From positions 186,001-250,000 of the forward strand of contig NZ_JABWRB020000001.1 in NCBI RefSeq assembly GCF_014268745.2: a DNA stretch of 64,000 nucleotides. The letters are read 5' to 3'. Source of the stretch: Pseudomonas zanjanensis (GTDB lineage Bacteria; Pseudomonadota; Gammaproteobacteria; Pseudomonadales; Pseudomonadaceae). A program made the translations under genes and the position numbers. The stretch's first letter is position 1, and the number at the start of each line of letters is the position of its first letter. Shown here in pieces: positions 15,406 through 24,216 of the stretch. The notes under the pieces are model-generated. The model was given only the letters and a program-made list of their open reading frames with translations. It was not told the DNA's origin and made no database searches.

Positions 15406-17583
15406 ATGGCGGACGATAGATATTCGCTCAAATACGCAACCTTCAATGAGCCTGGGTTGGCGTTCGGTAATGCCAGCCTCACCAGTGGCGTGTCGGCACA
15501 AGGCGCGTTCGCCAGGGATCAACTGGCGAGCCTCGATCTGGCATTGGAGACACTCGGTCTCAAGCTCGGACTGCTGACCACGGCGATCGAATCGCTGACC
15601 GTGAAGCTTTCGGCGCAACGATTGTTCTCCCAAACAATGGGCGCCGGCGCCAAGGGCGAGTCGGCTGGTGAGTCAAAGGGCAAGTCCAGTGGCGGTATTG
15701 AACCACCGGCGCTGCTCAAACCTGCGATAGCGATGGACTCGGCCATGGCCGATCTGAAGCAGGTCACCGGATTTAGCCCTCGCCAGATCGAACAGACGAC
15801 TGAGTCAACCCGGCATGTCGCCACCGCTCAGTTGGTGGCGGCCGGGGGCACCACGGCGGTTGAAGTGGTGAGAATGCAAAGCCTGGCGGCCAGCAAAGGC
15901 ATCGGCAACGATTTAGCCAAGGCCTCGGACCGACCGTCGGAGCTGTCGCGTTTCGCCTCGGATGCTGCCGTCATCGCGACGGCGTTCAGGAGGCCGGCCA
16001 TGGAGGTTGCCGAGATGCTGGCCGACTGGCGCATCTCCATGAAGCTCAGCGGCGCTCAAGCCTTTGACTTGGCGGATGCAACCAACCAGTTGGGCAAGCT
16101 ACCCGATGGTGCGAAACCGGCCGAGATCGGCGCGGTCTTGCAGCGTGACGGTGCGGCTGCAACGACGGCAGGCCTGGCCCCTGCCCAAGCCGCAGCGGTA
16201 ACGGCGGCATTGCTCAATACCGGGACCAAACAAGCGGAAGCCGGCGTGGCGCTGGATAGCTTCGCGACGGCCCTGGGCAAGGGTGGCCAAGTCTCCGCCA
16301 CCGAGCAAAAGGCTTGGAAACAGTTGGGCCTGGAACCCACGGCGGTGGCGAGCGGCTTGCGTGACAAGGAAACGGCGCCTGGCACGATGATGACGGTGCT
16401 GGCGGCCTTGAACGCGCAACCGGCCGAAAGGCGCTCGGCCCTTGCCACGACGTTATTCAGCAATGGCGATGAAGCCGTGCTGCGCATGGCGCAGAAGCTG
16501 TCCGATGTGAACGCAGCTTTCTTGCAGGTGAAAGACCCAGGCCAATACGCCACTTCACAATTGGGCAACGACGGTTCGGTGCGGCAGGATGCATTGGCGC
16601 TTTCGAAAACCCATCAAGGCCAACTGAATATCCTCAACGCCCGTAACGAGCGTTTGTCGTTGGCCACGGGAAACGCGCTGATGCCTTCGGCGGGTAGCTC
16701 ATTTCAGGGGCTGGGTTCGCTCGCCGATGGCATGAGTGAATTGGCAGAGTCCTCACCCAAAGCCGCCGCGGCCATCGTGTTGATCGGCGCGGCGATCAAA
16801 CCGCTGGTGGGCGCGTTGCTCAAGGCGGTAGGGGATGAGATCTCCAGTCAGGTGGCCAAGCGGGTGTTGGGTAGGGCCGCTCCGCACCTTCCCGGTCGAT
16901 TGGGTGAAGCGATCTCCGAAGATTTCAGAAATCCTCGGGTGGGCAAGCTGGATACAAGCAATGCCAACCAGCGTCCCGAATCCCCGAGAGGGTCGAAAAT
17001 ACGCGTCAGTACACGAGGCTCACTGGGAGGCGCAGGGCGTTTTTCACTCGCGCCAACCGCCTCGTTACGCTCGATGACTCGCAGGGCGCCAGGCCCATTA
17101 AAAGTCGTTGGTGCCGTCGCTGATGTGGCCGAGGGAGTGCTGACCGGCGACAAACGAATGATGGGCGCAGGCCTGGGCGCCGCAGGTGGCGGCTGGGCCG
17201 GCGCTGCTGCGGGCGCTGCGGCCGGTGCTGCGTTGGGGAGTGTCGTGCCGGTGCTCGGCACTGCCATTGGTGGCGTGCTTGGCGGACTGCTGGGCGGCTG
17301 GCTGGGGAGCGATGCCGGCGCGTCACTGGGGGAAAAACTCGTCGCCCCGGTCGACAGGCTCGCCGCGCCAGAGCAGGTCAGCAAAGACCTGGCCAGCACC
17401 CAGGCAACCACCCAGCAAAACACCATGACCGCGAACATCTACATCAACGGCCAGGACCAGGCCAGTGCGAGCCAGTTGGCGAACCTGGTGGTGCAACAGA
17501 TCAGCGGCCAATTTGGCCTGACATCCATGCCCAACTCACTGGCCATGCGCAGTGATGCGGCCCTGACCGACGGAGGTACGTGA
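15406..17583 (+). CDS. Tailocin 1 tape measure protein
   Basis: 725 aa. Sets tail length and is ejected during firing. Long helical N-terminal two thirds rich in Ala/Gln. A glycine/alanine-rich hydrophobic stretch (~residues 585-640, 'GAAAGAALGSVVPVLGTAIGGVLGGLLGG') resembles the membrane-active segment of P2 gpT. The C-terminal ~60 residues start 'TANIYINGQDQASASQLANLV', as in other gpT proteins. It ends in a TGATG overlap with U. Confidence 0.93.
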   Translation: MADDRYSLKYATFNEPGLAFGNASLTSGVSAQGAFARDQLASLDLALETLGLKLGLLTTAIESLTVKLSAQRLFSQTMGAGAKGESAGESKGKSSGGIEPPALLKPAIAMDSAMADLKQVTGFSPRQIEQTTESTRHVATAQLVAAGGTTAVEVVRMQSLAASKGIGNDLAKASDRPSELSRFASDAAVIATAFRRPAMEVAEMLADWRISMKLSGAQAFDLADATNQLGKLPDGAKPAEIGAVLQRDGAAATTAGLAPAQAAAVTAALLNTGTKQAEAGVALDSFATALGKGGQVSATEQKAWKQLGLEPTAVASGLRDKETAPGTMMTVLAALNAQPAERRSALATTLFSNGDEAVLRMAQKLSDVNAAFLQVKDPGQYATSQLGNDGSVRQDALALSKTHQGQLNILNARNERLSLATGNALMPSAGSSFQGLGSLADGMSELAESSPKAAAAIVLIGAAIKPLVGALLKAVGDEISSQVAKRVLGRAAPHLPGRLGEAISEDFRNPRVGKLDTSNANQRPESPRGSKIRVSTRGSLGGAGRFSLAPTASLRSMTRRAPGPLKVVGAVADVAEGVLTGDKRMMGAGLGAAGGGWAGAAAGAAAGAALGSVVPVLGTAIGGVLGGLLGGWLGSDAGASLGEKLVAPVDRLAAPEQVSKDLASTQATTQQNTMTANIYINGQDQASASQLANLVVQQISGQFGLTSMPNSLAMRSDAALTDGGT

Positions 17584-17966
17584 TGCGTCAACAAATGGCC
17601 CTCGGCAGTTTCATCTTTGGCCTGTCGAGAAATTTTGCGTACCACCAGTTGGTACACACCTCGGATGGCGGCTGGAAAAACATCGACATCCTCACCAGCA
17701 AGCCCAAGTCCAGCCAGATCGGCCAAGGCCTGCAAGGGCTGACGATCACCGGCAAATCGATGTACGCCACCGCCATGGATCGCCTCGATGAGTTGCGCGC
17801 GTTGCAGGCGCAGCGCGTCCCACTGCCGTTGGTCGATGGCATCGGCCGCAACTGGGGCCTGTGGCAGATCAACAATGTCACGGAAACCCAGACCGCAATC
17901 ATTGATGACGGCACGGCGATGGTGGTGGGCTGGGTGGTTGATTTGAAGGAGTTCGCCAATGCGTAG
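17583..17966 (+). CDS. Tailocin 1 tail protein U
   Basis: 127 aa, P2 gpU family (LGSFIFGLSRNFAYHQL; 'GLGLTITGKS'-type region near residue 55; 'GLWQINNVTETQT'). Baseplate/tail-tip factor needed for tail completion. Start at ATG 17583 inside TGATG, with GGAGG upstream. Its 3' end overlaps X by 8 bases. Confidence 0.92.
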   Translation: MRQQMALGSFIFGLSRNFAYHQLVHTSDGGWKNIDILTSKPKSSQIGQGLQGLTITGKSMYATAMDRLDELRALQAQRVPLPLVDGIGRNWGLWQINNVTETQTAIIDDGTAMVVGWVVDLKEFANA

Positions 17967-18171
17967 GGTTCGAAGTATCGCCGGTGATTCGGTGAATCTC
18001 TTGCTCTATCGGGAGCTGCAACGTTGCGACGACCTCGTCGAGGAGGCGCTCTGGCGTCTCAATCCCGGATTGGCTGAATGGGGCCCGGTATTGCCGGCGG
18101 GTGTGTGGGTGGTCTTGCCGGAAGTGGACCTCAAGCCCGTGGCAACCCCACCGGTTTCGGCCTGGGATTAA
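17959..18171 (+). CDS. Tailocin 1 tail protein X
   Basis: 70 aa, P2 gpX family; a LysM-like fold is typical ('RELQRCDDLVEEALWRLNPGLAEWGP..LPAGVWVVLPE'). Baseplate hub-associated. Overlaps U and is followed closely by D, the usual order U-X-D. Confidence 0.92.
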   Translation: MRRVRSIAGDSVNLLLYRELQRCDDLVEEALWRLNPGLAEWGPVLPAGVWVVLPEVDLKPVATPPVSAWD

Positions 18172-18180
18172 GGAGGCGAC

Positions 18181-19197
18181 ATGGCATTGGGTTTTACGCC
18201 TGCGGTGGAGATTTATGGCGCGAACGCCGCGCTGCTCAACGAACGCCTACTCAAGTGGGAGCATGTCGACGCGGCGGGCATCGAGTCCGATCAGCTGACG
18301 CTCACCATCAGCCTGGACGGTCTGGAAGGGTTGCCCAGCCTGGGCGGGAAAATCGGCCTGCGGGTCGGTTACCTGGAATCGGGGCTTGTGGATAAAGGCG
18401 AGTTCGTCATCACTCGACGCACACCGTTCCTGTTTCCGCTGCAACTGGTGCTGGTGGCCATGGCGGCGCCGTTCAGCGCGGCGGACCAGACAGGCTTCAA
18501 GCAGCGCCGATCCGTCAGCCATGGTCCGACGACCCTGGGGGCGCTGTTTCGTCAGCTGACTTCCAGGCACGGGTTTTCGCCCCGTGTGGCGCCGGACCTG
18601 TCGCTGATAAAAATCGAGCACATCGATCAGTCCAACGAAACCGACATGGGGTTCCTCACGCGCCTGGCCCATCGTTATGACGCCGTCGCCAAACCAGTCA
18701 ACGAGCTGTATGTGCTGGCCCGGCGCGGCCAGGCGAAGTCGTTGTCGGGCAAGGTCCTGCCCGAGATGAAATTGTCGGTGACGACCAACAATCGCCCGGG
18801 CGACCACGCTTTCATTTCGGCCAAGCTGGATGAAACCGCGCGGGCGAAGTACGACGGCTGCAAGACCAGTTGGTGGGATGCGGCGGCGGGCAAGCTGCGG
18901 GTCGAGGAGAGCGGCATCGCGCCGTTCAAGACCTTGCGCCAGCGCTTCCAGAGTGCAGAAGAAGCCCGCGCCGCCGGTGAAGGCGAGGTGCGCCGGATGT
19001 TGCGCGAAGCCCTCAAGGTCAAGATCGAATGCCCTGGCAACCCGGGGCTGTCCGCCGAGGGCATCGTACTGTTGGACCCGTCCTGGCCGGACTTCATGCG
19101 CGGTCGCTGGTCGATCGACAAGGTCACGGCCAGCGGCAGCCGGGAAAAAAGCTACCGCTGCAGCATCGACGCAACCTGCCTGGACGCCAAGGCCTGA
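18181..19197 (+). CDS. Tailocin 1 baseplate hub protein D
   Basis: 338 aa, P2 gpD/late control protein family (hub connecting tube and spike). N-terminal 'MALGFTPAVEIYGANAALLNERLLKWEHVDAAG' type start, and the conserved C-terminal 'WSIDKVTASGSREKSYRCSI' pattern. Last structural gene of tailocin 1. In R-pyocin clusters a lytic enzyme gene follows here; in this locus it is found only after tailocin 2. Confidence 0.93.
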   Translation: MALGFTPAVEIYGANAALLNERLLKWEHVDAAGIESDQLTLTISLDGLEGLPSLGGKIGLRVGYLESGLVDKGEFVITRRTPFLFPLQLVLVAMAAPFSAADQTGFKQRRSVSHGPTTLGALFRQLTSRHGFSPRVAPDLSLIKIEHIDQSNETDMGFLTRLAHRYDAVAKPVNELYVLARRGQAKSLSGKVLPEMKLSVTTNNRPGDHAFISAKLDETARAKYDGCKTSWWDAAAGKLRVEESGIAPFKTLRQRFQSAEEARAAGEGEVRRMLREALKVKIECPGNPGLSAEGIVLLDPSWPDFMRGRWSIDKVTASGSREKSYRCSIDATCLDAKA

Positions 19198-19254
19198 TCT
19201 TATCCCCAGGTCTTGTTCAGCGTTGCACATACCCCACGTCCAACCGAGTCCAAC

Positions 19255-19344
19255 TGTGGGAGCGAGCCTGCTCGCGATGACGCCCGCACATCCAGCATCA
19301 CTGTTGCCTGATACACCGCTTTCGCGAGCAGGCTCGCTCCCACA
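19255..19344. repeat. REPIN between tailocin 1 and tailocin 2
   Basis: Arms tgtgggagcgagcctgctcg and cgagcaggctcgctcccaca around a ~50-bp loop. It fills almost the whole gap between the last gene of tail 1 and the first of tail 2; no promoter is evident there. Confidence 0.87.
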
Positions 19345-19361
19345 AAAACTGGAGTCCCTCC

Positions 19362-19946
19362 ATGAAGATCACCCCGATCCTCACGCAGTTGCGTGAGCAA
19401 TGCCCCACGCTCGGCCAGCGCGTGGCCGCAGGCTTCGACCTTGCCACGCTGCAAGCCGAGGCCCCGCTGCAAACCCCCTGCGCCTATGTCCTGCCCACCG
19501 CCGACATCGCCAGCAAGAACGCGGCGCAAAACGTCACGCTGCAAGCGGTGCGCGATCGCTTCGATGCCGTGCTGGTGCTCGACGCCACTGACGCGACAAA
19601 AGCGCTGGATCTGCTGCACGACCTGCGGGCCGAATTGTGGCGCGCTCTGGTGGGGTTCAAGCCGGGCGCTGAGTACACCGGCGTCGAGTACGACGGCAGC
19701 GAACTGGTTTCCATCAACAGCAGCCGTGTGTTGTACCGGCTGCGCTTTTTCGCCGAGTTCCAGCTGGGCCGCAATCTGGCGAGCCAGCCTGCCGAAAGCT
19801 GGCACGAGCGTGAACTGGACGGCTTGTCGTCCTTTACCGGGGCCACCGTGCGGGTCGATGCCATCGATCCGGCGGACCCCAACCTGAAACGCCCCGGCCC
19901 CGACGGGCGCGTGGAACTGACTTTCTCTGGAGACGTAACCCCATGA
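19362..19946 (+). CDS. Tailocin 2 tail terminator-like protein (Mu gp37-like)
   Basis: 194 aa. It occupies the gp37 place before the DUF2635 gene and sheath of Mu/SfV-like tails. N-terminal 'ITPILTQLREQCPTLGQRVAAG', central beta strands with 'RVLYRLRFFAEF'. Probably caps the tube. ATGA overlap with the next gene. Confidence 0.8.
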   Translation: MKITPILTQLREQCPTLGQRVAAGFDLATLQAEAPLQTPCAYVLPTADIASKNAAQNVTLQAVRDRFDAVLVLDATDATKALDLLHDLRAELWRALVGFKPGAEYTGVEYDGSELVSINSSRVLYRLRFFAEFQLGRNLASQPAESWHERELDGLSSFTGATVRVDAIDPADPNLKRPGPDGRVELTFSGDVTP

Positions 19947-20125
19947 GCAAACGCATCACCGTGCTGCCGGCCCCGGGCCGGGCCGTGCCGGACCCGGAAG
20001 CGGGCGATCTGTTGCCCCTCGAGGGCCGTGAAGTGCCGGACAACGCCTGGTGGCGTCGACGTCTGGCCGATGGCGATATCACTACCAAAGCCGTGAAAGC
20101 GGCAAAAACACAGGGAGCCAAATAA
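19943..20125 (+). CDS. Tailocin 2 DUF2635 protein (Mu gp38-like)
   Basis: 60 aa; 'VLPAPGRAVPDPEAGDLLP..GREVP.NAWWRRRLADGDIT' is the DUF2635 signature. Always placed ahead of Mu-type sheath genes; role unknown. Its stop overlaps the sheath start by one base. Confidence 0.88.
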   Translation: MSKRITVLPAPGRAVPDPEAGDLLPLEGREVPDNAWWRRRLADGDITTKAVKAAKTQGAK

Positions 20126-21621
20126 TGGCGATCGGATTCAGCAACATTCCCGCGGACATTCGTGTTCCGCTGTTCTACGCCGAAATGGACAACTCGGCCG
20201 CCAATAGCGCGTCGTCAGCCATGCGCCGGTTGATCGTCGCCCAGGTCAACGACAACGTCGCTCCGGCCGAGGTCGGCAAGCTGGTGCTGGTGTCCAGCGT
20301 CGCGCTGGCCAAGAGCATCGGCGGGCAGGGCTCGATGCTCGCCTCGATGTACGAAACCTGGCGCAAGACCGACCCGCTCGGTGAAATCTGGTGCCTGCCG
20401 CTGCACAACGTCGAAGGCGCCATCGCCAAAGGCGTGTTGACCCTCACCGGCGCCGCGACGCAAAGCGGCGTGCTCAACCTGTACGTCGGCGGTGTGCGCG
20501 TCCAGGCCGCCATTGTCAACGGCGCCACGGCAGCCCAGGCCGCGACTGCGCTGGCATTGAAAATCAACGCCAGCGCCGATCTGCCGGTGACCGCTGCGGC
20601 CGCCGAAGGCGTCGTGACCCTCAGCGCCAAATGGACCGGCGACAGCGGCAACGACATCAGCTTGCAATTCAATCGCCTGGGCAAGAGCAATGGCGAAGAC
20701 ACCCCGGCGGGCCTGACCACCGCGATCACCGCGATGACCGGCGGCGCCGGTGTGCCGGACCAGACCGCTGCCGTCGCGGCCCTGGGCGACGAGCCCTTCG
20801 AGTTCATCGCGATGCCTTGGTCCGATGTGGCGAGCCTCAATACCTGGCAGGCGGTCATGGACGACAGCACCGGCCGCTGGTCTTGGGCCAAGCAGTTGTT
20901 CGGCCATGTCTACAGTGCCAAGCGCGGCACCCTCGGCACTCTGGTTGCCGCCGGCCAGGCGCGCAACGACCAGCACATGACCATCCAGGCGCTGGAGCTG
21001 GGCGTACCGCAACCGTTCTGGGTCCAGGCCGCTGCCTTGGCGGCTCGTACCGCGGTGTTCATCTCCGCCGACGCCAGCCGTCCGACCCAAAGCGGGAGCC
21101 TGCCAGGCCTCGATCCGGCACCGGCCAGTGAGCGCTTTACCCTGACCGAGCGTCAGTCCCTGCTCAATTACGGCATCGCCACGGCGTATTACGAAGGTGG
21201 CTACGTACGCATCCAGCGTTCCATTACCACGTATCAGAAAAACGCTTTCGGCCAGGCTGACAACTCCTACCTGGACAGCGAAACCCTGCACCAGTCGGCA
21301 TTCATCGTCCGCCGCCTGCAAAGCGTGATCACCAGCAAGTACGGCCGTCACAAACTGGCCGCCGACGGCACCCGTTTCGGCGCCGGCCAGCCCATCGTGA
21401 CCCCGAGCACCATCCGTGGCGAGCTGATCGCCCAATACGCCAAGCTTGAACTGGAAGGCCATGTGGAAAACGCCGAGCTGTTCGCCGAGCATCTGGTGGT
21501 CGAACGCGACAGCCAGGATCCGAGCCGGGTCAACGTGCTGTTCCCGCCGGACTACATCAACGGCCTGCGGGTGTTCGCGCTGCTCAACCAGTTCCGCCTG
21601 CAATACGACAACGCCGCCTGA
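20125..21621 (+). CDS. Tailocin 2 contractile tail sheath (Mu gpL-like)
   Basis: 498 aa, the usual Mu gpL length and much larger than sheath 1 (388 aa), so the two tails cannot share it. Begins MAIGFSNIPADIRVPLFYAE, typical of the family. The reading frame extends upstream of 20125, but the GGGAGC ribosome site and the TAATG overlap support this start. Contraction drives the tail 2 tube. Confidence 0.93.
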   Translation: MAIGFSNIPADIRVPLFYAEMDNSAANSASSAMRRLIVAQVNDNVAPAEVGKLVLVSSVALAKSIGGQGSMLASMYETWRKTDPLGEIWCLPLHNVEGAIAKGVLTLTGAATQSGVLNLYVGGVRVQAAIVNGATAAQAATALALKINASADLPVTAAAAEGVVTLSAKWTGDSGNDISLQFNRLGKSNGEDTPAGLTTAITAMTGGAGVPDQTAAVAALGDEPFEFIAMPWSDVASLNTWQAVMDDSTGRWSWAKQLFGHVYSAKRGTLGTLVAAGQARNDQHMTIQALELGVPQPFWVQAAALAARTAVFISADASRPTQSGSLPGLDPAPASERFTLTERQSLLNYGIATAYYEGGYVRIQRSITTYQKNAFGQADNSYLDSETLHQSAFIVRRLQSVITSKYGRHKLAADGTRFGAGQPIVTPSTIRGELIAQYAKLELEGHVENAELFAEHLVVERDSQDPSRVNVLFPPDYINGLRVFALLNQFRLQYDNAA

Positions 21622-21623
21622 CC

Positions 21624-21795
21624 GTGGCGAGGGCGCTTGCTCCCGCTGGGTTGTAGGAGCTGTGTAGGAGCTGCCGAGCGAAGCGAGGCTGCGATCTTTC
21701 CAACGCCAATTGAGTCGAGAGCGAAAGATCAAAATCAAAGATCGCAGGCTTCGCCAGCTCCTACAAAGCTCAGCGGGAGCAAGCTCCCTCGCCAC
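21624..21795. repeat. Nested REPINs between sheath 2 and tube 2
   Basis: Outer pair: gtggcgagggcgcttgctcc at 21624 and ggagcaagctccctcgccac ending 21795. Inside, about 21664-21765, a different inverted pair: gtaggagctgccgagcgaag and its counterpart cttcgccagctcctac, with gcgatcttt/aaagatcgc arms. One REP family appears to have landed within the loop of another. Confidence 0.8.
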
Positions 21796-21828
21796 AATGA
21801 TGTAAACAAACCTTAAGTGAACAGCACT

Positions 21829-21853
21829 GGCCCACCTTGCGTGGGCTTTTTAT
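21829..21853 (+). terminator. Intrinsic terminator between sheath 2 and tube 2
   Basis: GCCCAC/GTGGGC stem with loop CTTGC, then TTTTTATT; lies 18 bases before the tube 2 start. Part of the messages may end here. Confidence 0.7.
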
Positions 21854-21870
21854 TGGAAGGGAGAAACACC

Positions 21871-22218
21871 ATGGGTCAACTGATTGCGGGCACCTGCTAC
21901 GTCAAAGTGGACGGCGCTCAACTGACCATCAATGGCGGCTGCGAAGCGCCACTGATGTTCACCAAACGTGAAACCGTCGTACCGGGTTTCTACAAGGAAA
22001 CCGACATCGCCCCGTCCTTCAAGGTGACGGCGCTGCACACCGCGGACTTCCCGCTCAAGCAGCTCGTGGCCGGCACCGACATGACGGTCACCTGCGAATT
22101 CAACAACGGCAAGGTCTACGTGCTGGCCGGCGCCTACTTGGTGGAGGAGCCGGTGTCCAAGGGCGACGACGCCACCATCGAGCTGAAATTCGAAGGCATC
22201 AAGGGGACCTGGCAATGA
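21871..22218 (+). CDS. Tailocin 2 tail tube protein (Mu gpM-like)
   Basis: 115 aa. Begins MGQLIAGTCYVKVDGAQLTI, the Mu gpM/SfV tube pattern. The start at 21871 has GGAAGGGAG just ahead; a longer frame upstream would read through the terminator hairpin and is rejected. Overlaps the chaperone gene by 4 bases. Confidence 0.92.
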   Translation: MGQLIAGTCYVKVDGAQLTINGGCEAPLMFTKRETVVPGFYKETDIAPSFKVTALHTADFPLKQLVAGTDMTVTCEFNNGKVYVLAGAYLVEEPVSKGDDATIELKFEGIKGTWQ

Positions 22219-22511
22219 CTGACGTCGTGACGTTGCGCGTGGCCATCGAGGCCCACGGCGAGCCATTGAGCGAGCTGACCCTGCGCCGTCCGACGGTGCA
22301 GGAAGTGCGGGCGATCAAGGCGCTGCCCTACAAGATCGACAAGAGCGAGGAGGTGAGCCTGGACATGGACGTCGCGGCCAAATACATCGCGGTGTGCGCC
22401 GGTATCCCACCGTCCTCGGTCAACCAGTTGGACCTGGCTGACCTCAATGCCTTGAGCTGGGCCGTCGCGAGTTTTTTCATGAGTGCGGCGTCGCAGCCAT
22501 CGGCGACCTGA
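22215..22511 (+). CDS. Tailocin 2 tail assembly chaperone, zero-frame product (gp41-like)
   Basis: 98 aa. 'LRRPTVQEVRAIKALPYK' and the preceding beta strand are typical of small tail-assembly chaperones placed between tube and tape measure. The 3' end carries a slippery heptamer (22472-22478), giving an extended partner. Confidence 0.85.
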   Translation: MTDVVTLRVAIEAHGEPLSELTLRRPTVQEVRAIKALPYKIDKSEEVSLDMDVAAKYIAVCAGIPPSSVNQLDLADLNALSWAVASFFMSAASQPSAT

Positions 22512-22642
22512 TCGCCGCCGCCTATGACCTGGCCTGGTTCTGGAAGGTTGACCCCGAACAGATGATGGCCAGGCCACTGGACGTGCTCCGTGAATCCTTG
22601 GAGCACGCGCAACGGATCAATGCGATGCAGCAGGTGCAGTGA
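22215..22642 (+). CDS. Tailocin 2 frameshifted chaperone (-1 fusion)
   Basis: About 142 aa: 88 codons in frame zero, then 54 in the -1 frame (HECGVAAIGDLIAAAYDLAW..., ending INAMQQVQ; stop TGA 22640-22642). The extension ends exactly in a TGATG overlap with the tape measure gene, which otherwise would be preceded by an unexplained 130-bp gap. Helical content and a Trp-rich 'DLAWFWKVDP' motif are typical of T-chaperone extensions. Confidence 0.85.
22472..22478 (+). promoter_or_regulatory. Programmed -1 frameshift site, tailocin 2
   Basis: T_TTT_TTC in the correct phase of the zero frame (codons AGT TTT TTC ATG); slips to TTT TTT CAT. Confidence 0.85.
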
Positions 22643-24216
22643 TGGCAGACACAGAAAAGGTAGAGAAAAAAGCAGTGCTGCTGACGGGCATTGACGAGCT
22701 GTCACCCAAGCTCGCGAGCCTTCGTGCGAAGGTCGCCAGTTTCAAGCAGAACCTCGATGCCACGGGTTTGGGCAGCCTGGATATTTCCGGCCTGCTGCCC
22801 AGCGGCGGCCTGACCCAACCGTTCATGGACGGGCTCAAGTCGGCGCTGGCCTTCAAGGGGGAAGTCGGCGCGGTGAACGCGGCGGCCAGCGCCCTGCAGG
22901 CGCCGGAAGCGCCTCGTGTGGCGGCACAGAGCCTGGATGGATTGAAGACTTCCATCAGCAACGTATCGGTGCAATTCGGTTCGGCGCTGGGGCCTGCGGT
23001 CAACGCGGTGGCGGTCAGTTTGCAACCCATGGTCAGCAGCGTGGCCCAGGTGCTGCAGGACAATCCGCAACTGGTGCAGGGCCTGGCAACGGGCGTCGTG
23101 GCGTTCAACGCGATCCAGACCGCGGTCAGCGGCGCGAGCCAGGCCATGGAGGTGGTCAACCTGGCCATGAAGATGAACCCCATCGGCTTGATTGCCATGG
23201 GCATCGCCCTGGCGGCAGGGATGATCATCGCCCACTGGACGCCGATTTCGGCGTTCTTTGCCGGGCTCTGGCAACGACTCGCGCCGATCGTGCTGCCCAT
23301 GGTCGAGTTCTTCAAGACGATGTTCGCCTTCACCCCGATGGGGTTGGTGATCAGCAACTGGGGGCCGATCAGCAGTTTTTTCGGCGCGCTCTGGAATGTG
23401 CTGGTGGCGGCGGCAACGCCCGTCATCGGTTTCATGCAGACGCTGTTCGCCTGGTCACCCTTGGGTTTGATCGTTGCCAATTGGGCGCCCCTTACCGGCT
23501 TGTTCGCGGCGATCTGGGACCTGCTCAAGGCCTTGACCGTGCCGGTGATGGACGCCCTCAGAGGACTGTTCGATTGGACGCCGCTGGGACTGATCATGGC
23601 CAACTGGAGCACGATCGGCGAGGTCTTCGCCGGGATCTGGGAAGGCATCCGCAACCAGGTGTCGATCATGCTGGCGGTGTTCAGCGGCCTGTTCGACTGG
23701 TCGCCCATCGAAGGCCTGACCCGACAATGGGGGCCGGTGGGCGAGTGGTTCAGCCAGTGGTGGAGCGAGTTGCAGGCGGTGATCGCGCCGATCAAGGCGT
23801 TTTTCAACGGCGGCTTCGGCGAGATGATCACCTCGTTCACCGGTAAGGTCGAAGGACTGACCGAGGCGCAGCGCGCCACCAATGCCGAAGGCAAAGGTGA
23901 GCTGGCGCCAGCGTTTTTTGGTGGGGCCGGCGAACAGCCTGCGGGCCTGTCATCCAGCCTGGCGCCATCGTCCGCCACCGTGCCAGCGAAAACCTCGCTG
24001 GCGCCGGGCGCTTTGCCGCAAACCTCCAGCGCCCTGGTGCAACAAAGCGCCGCCAACAACCGCATGCAACTCGAAGGCGGCCTGACCGTACGCTTCGAAA
24101 ACGCGCCGGCCGGGCTGCGCGCCGATCCGCCCCAGACCAATCAGCCGGCCCTGGCGGTGAGTTCGCGCATCGGCTATCGCTCACTTTCCGCAGGAGGTTC
24201 CAATGAGCTGGCGTGA
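22642..24216 (+). CDS. Tailocin 2 tape measure protein (Mu gp42-like)
   Basis: 524 aa, distinctly shorter than the tail 1 tape measure (725 aa), which predicts a shorter tail. From about residue 180 to 380 there are five tandem units of ~40 residues with the core P-x-GLI-x2-NW-x-PI-x2-FF-x3-LW (for example TPMGLVISNWGPISSFFGAL). Such Trp-rich repeats are typical of Mu-type tape measures. Start ATG 22642 in a TGATG overlap. Confidence 0.9.
   Translation: MADTEKVEKKAVLLTGIDELSPKLASLRAKVASFKQNLDATGLGSLDISGLLPSGGLTQPFMDGLKSALAFKGEVGAVNAAASALQAPEAPRVAAQSLDGLKTSISNVSVQFGSALGPAVNAVAVSLQPMVSSVAQVLQDNPQLVQGLATGVVAFNAIQTAVSGASQAMEVVNLAMKMNPIGLIAMGIALAAGMIIAHWTPISAFFAGLWQRLAPIVLPMVEFFKTMFAFTPMGLVISNWGPISSFFGALWNVLVAAATPVIGFMQTLFAWSPLGLIVANWAPLTGLFAAIWDLLKALTVPVMDALRGLFDWTPLGLIMANWSTIGEVFAGIWEGIRNQVSIMLAVFSGLFDWSPIEGLTRQWGPVGEWFSQWWSELQAVIAPIKAFFNGGFGEMITSFTGKVEGLTEAQRATNAEGKGELAPAFFGGAGEQPAGLSSSLAPSSATVPAKTSLAPGALPQTSSALVQQSAANNRMQLEGGLTVRFENAPAGLRADPPQTNQPALAVSSRIGYRSLSAGGSNELA

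Larger units (their letters stand above)
8014..19197 (+). other. Tailocin 1 structural module, P2/R-pyocin type
   Basis: Gene order V-W-J-I-fibre-chaperone-sheath-tube-E/E'-tape measure-U-X-D, all on the plus strand, matches P2-like R-type pyocins. Every tail component is represented and none is visibly broken. No head, packaging or integration genes. Confidence 0.9.

Noticed and set aside
20215..21795. 526-codon minus-strand frame over sheath 2
   Set aside because: Antisense shadow of the sheath gene that also runs through the REPIN.
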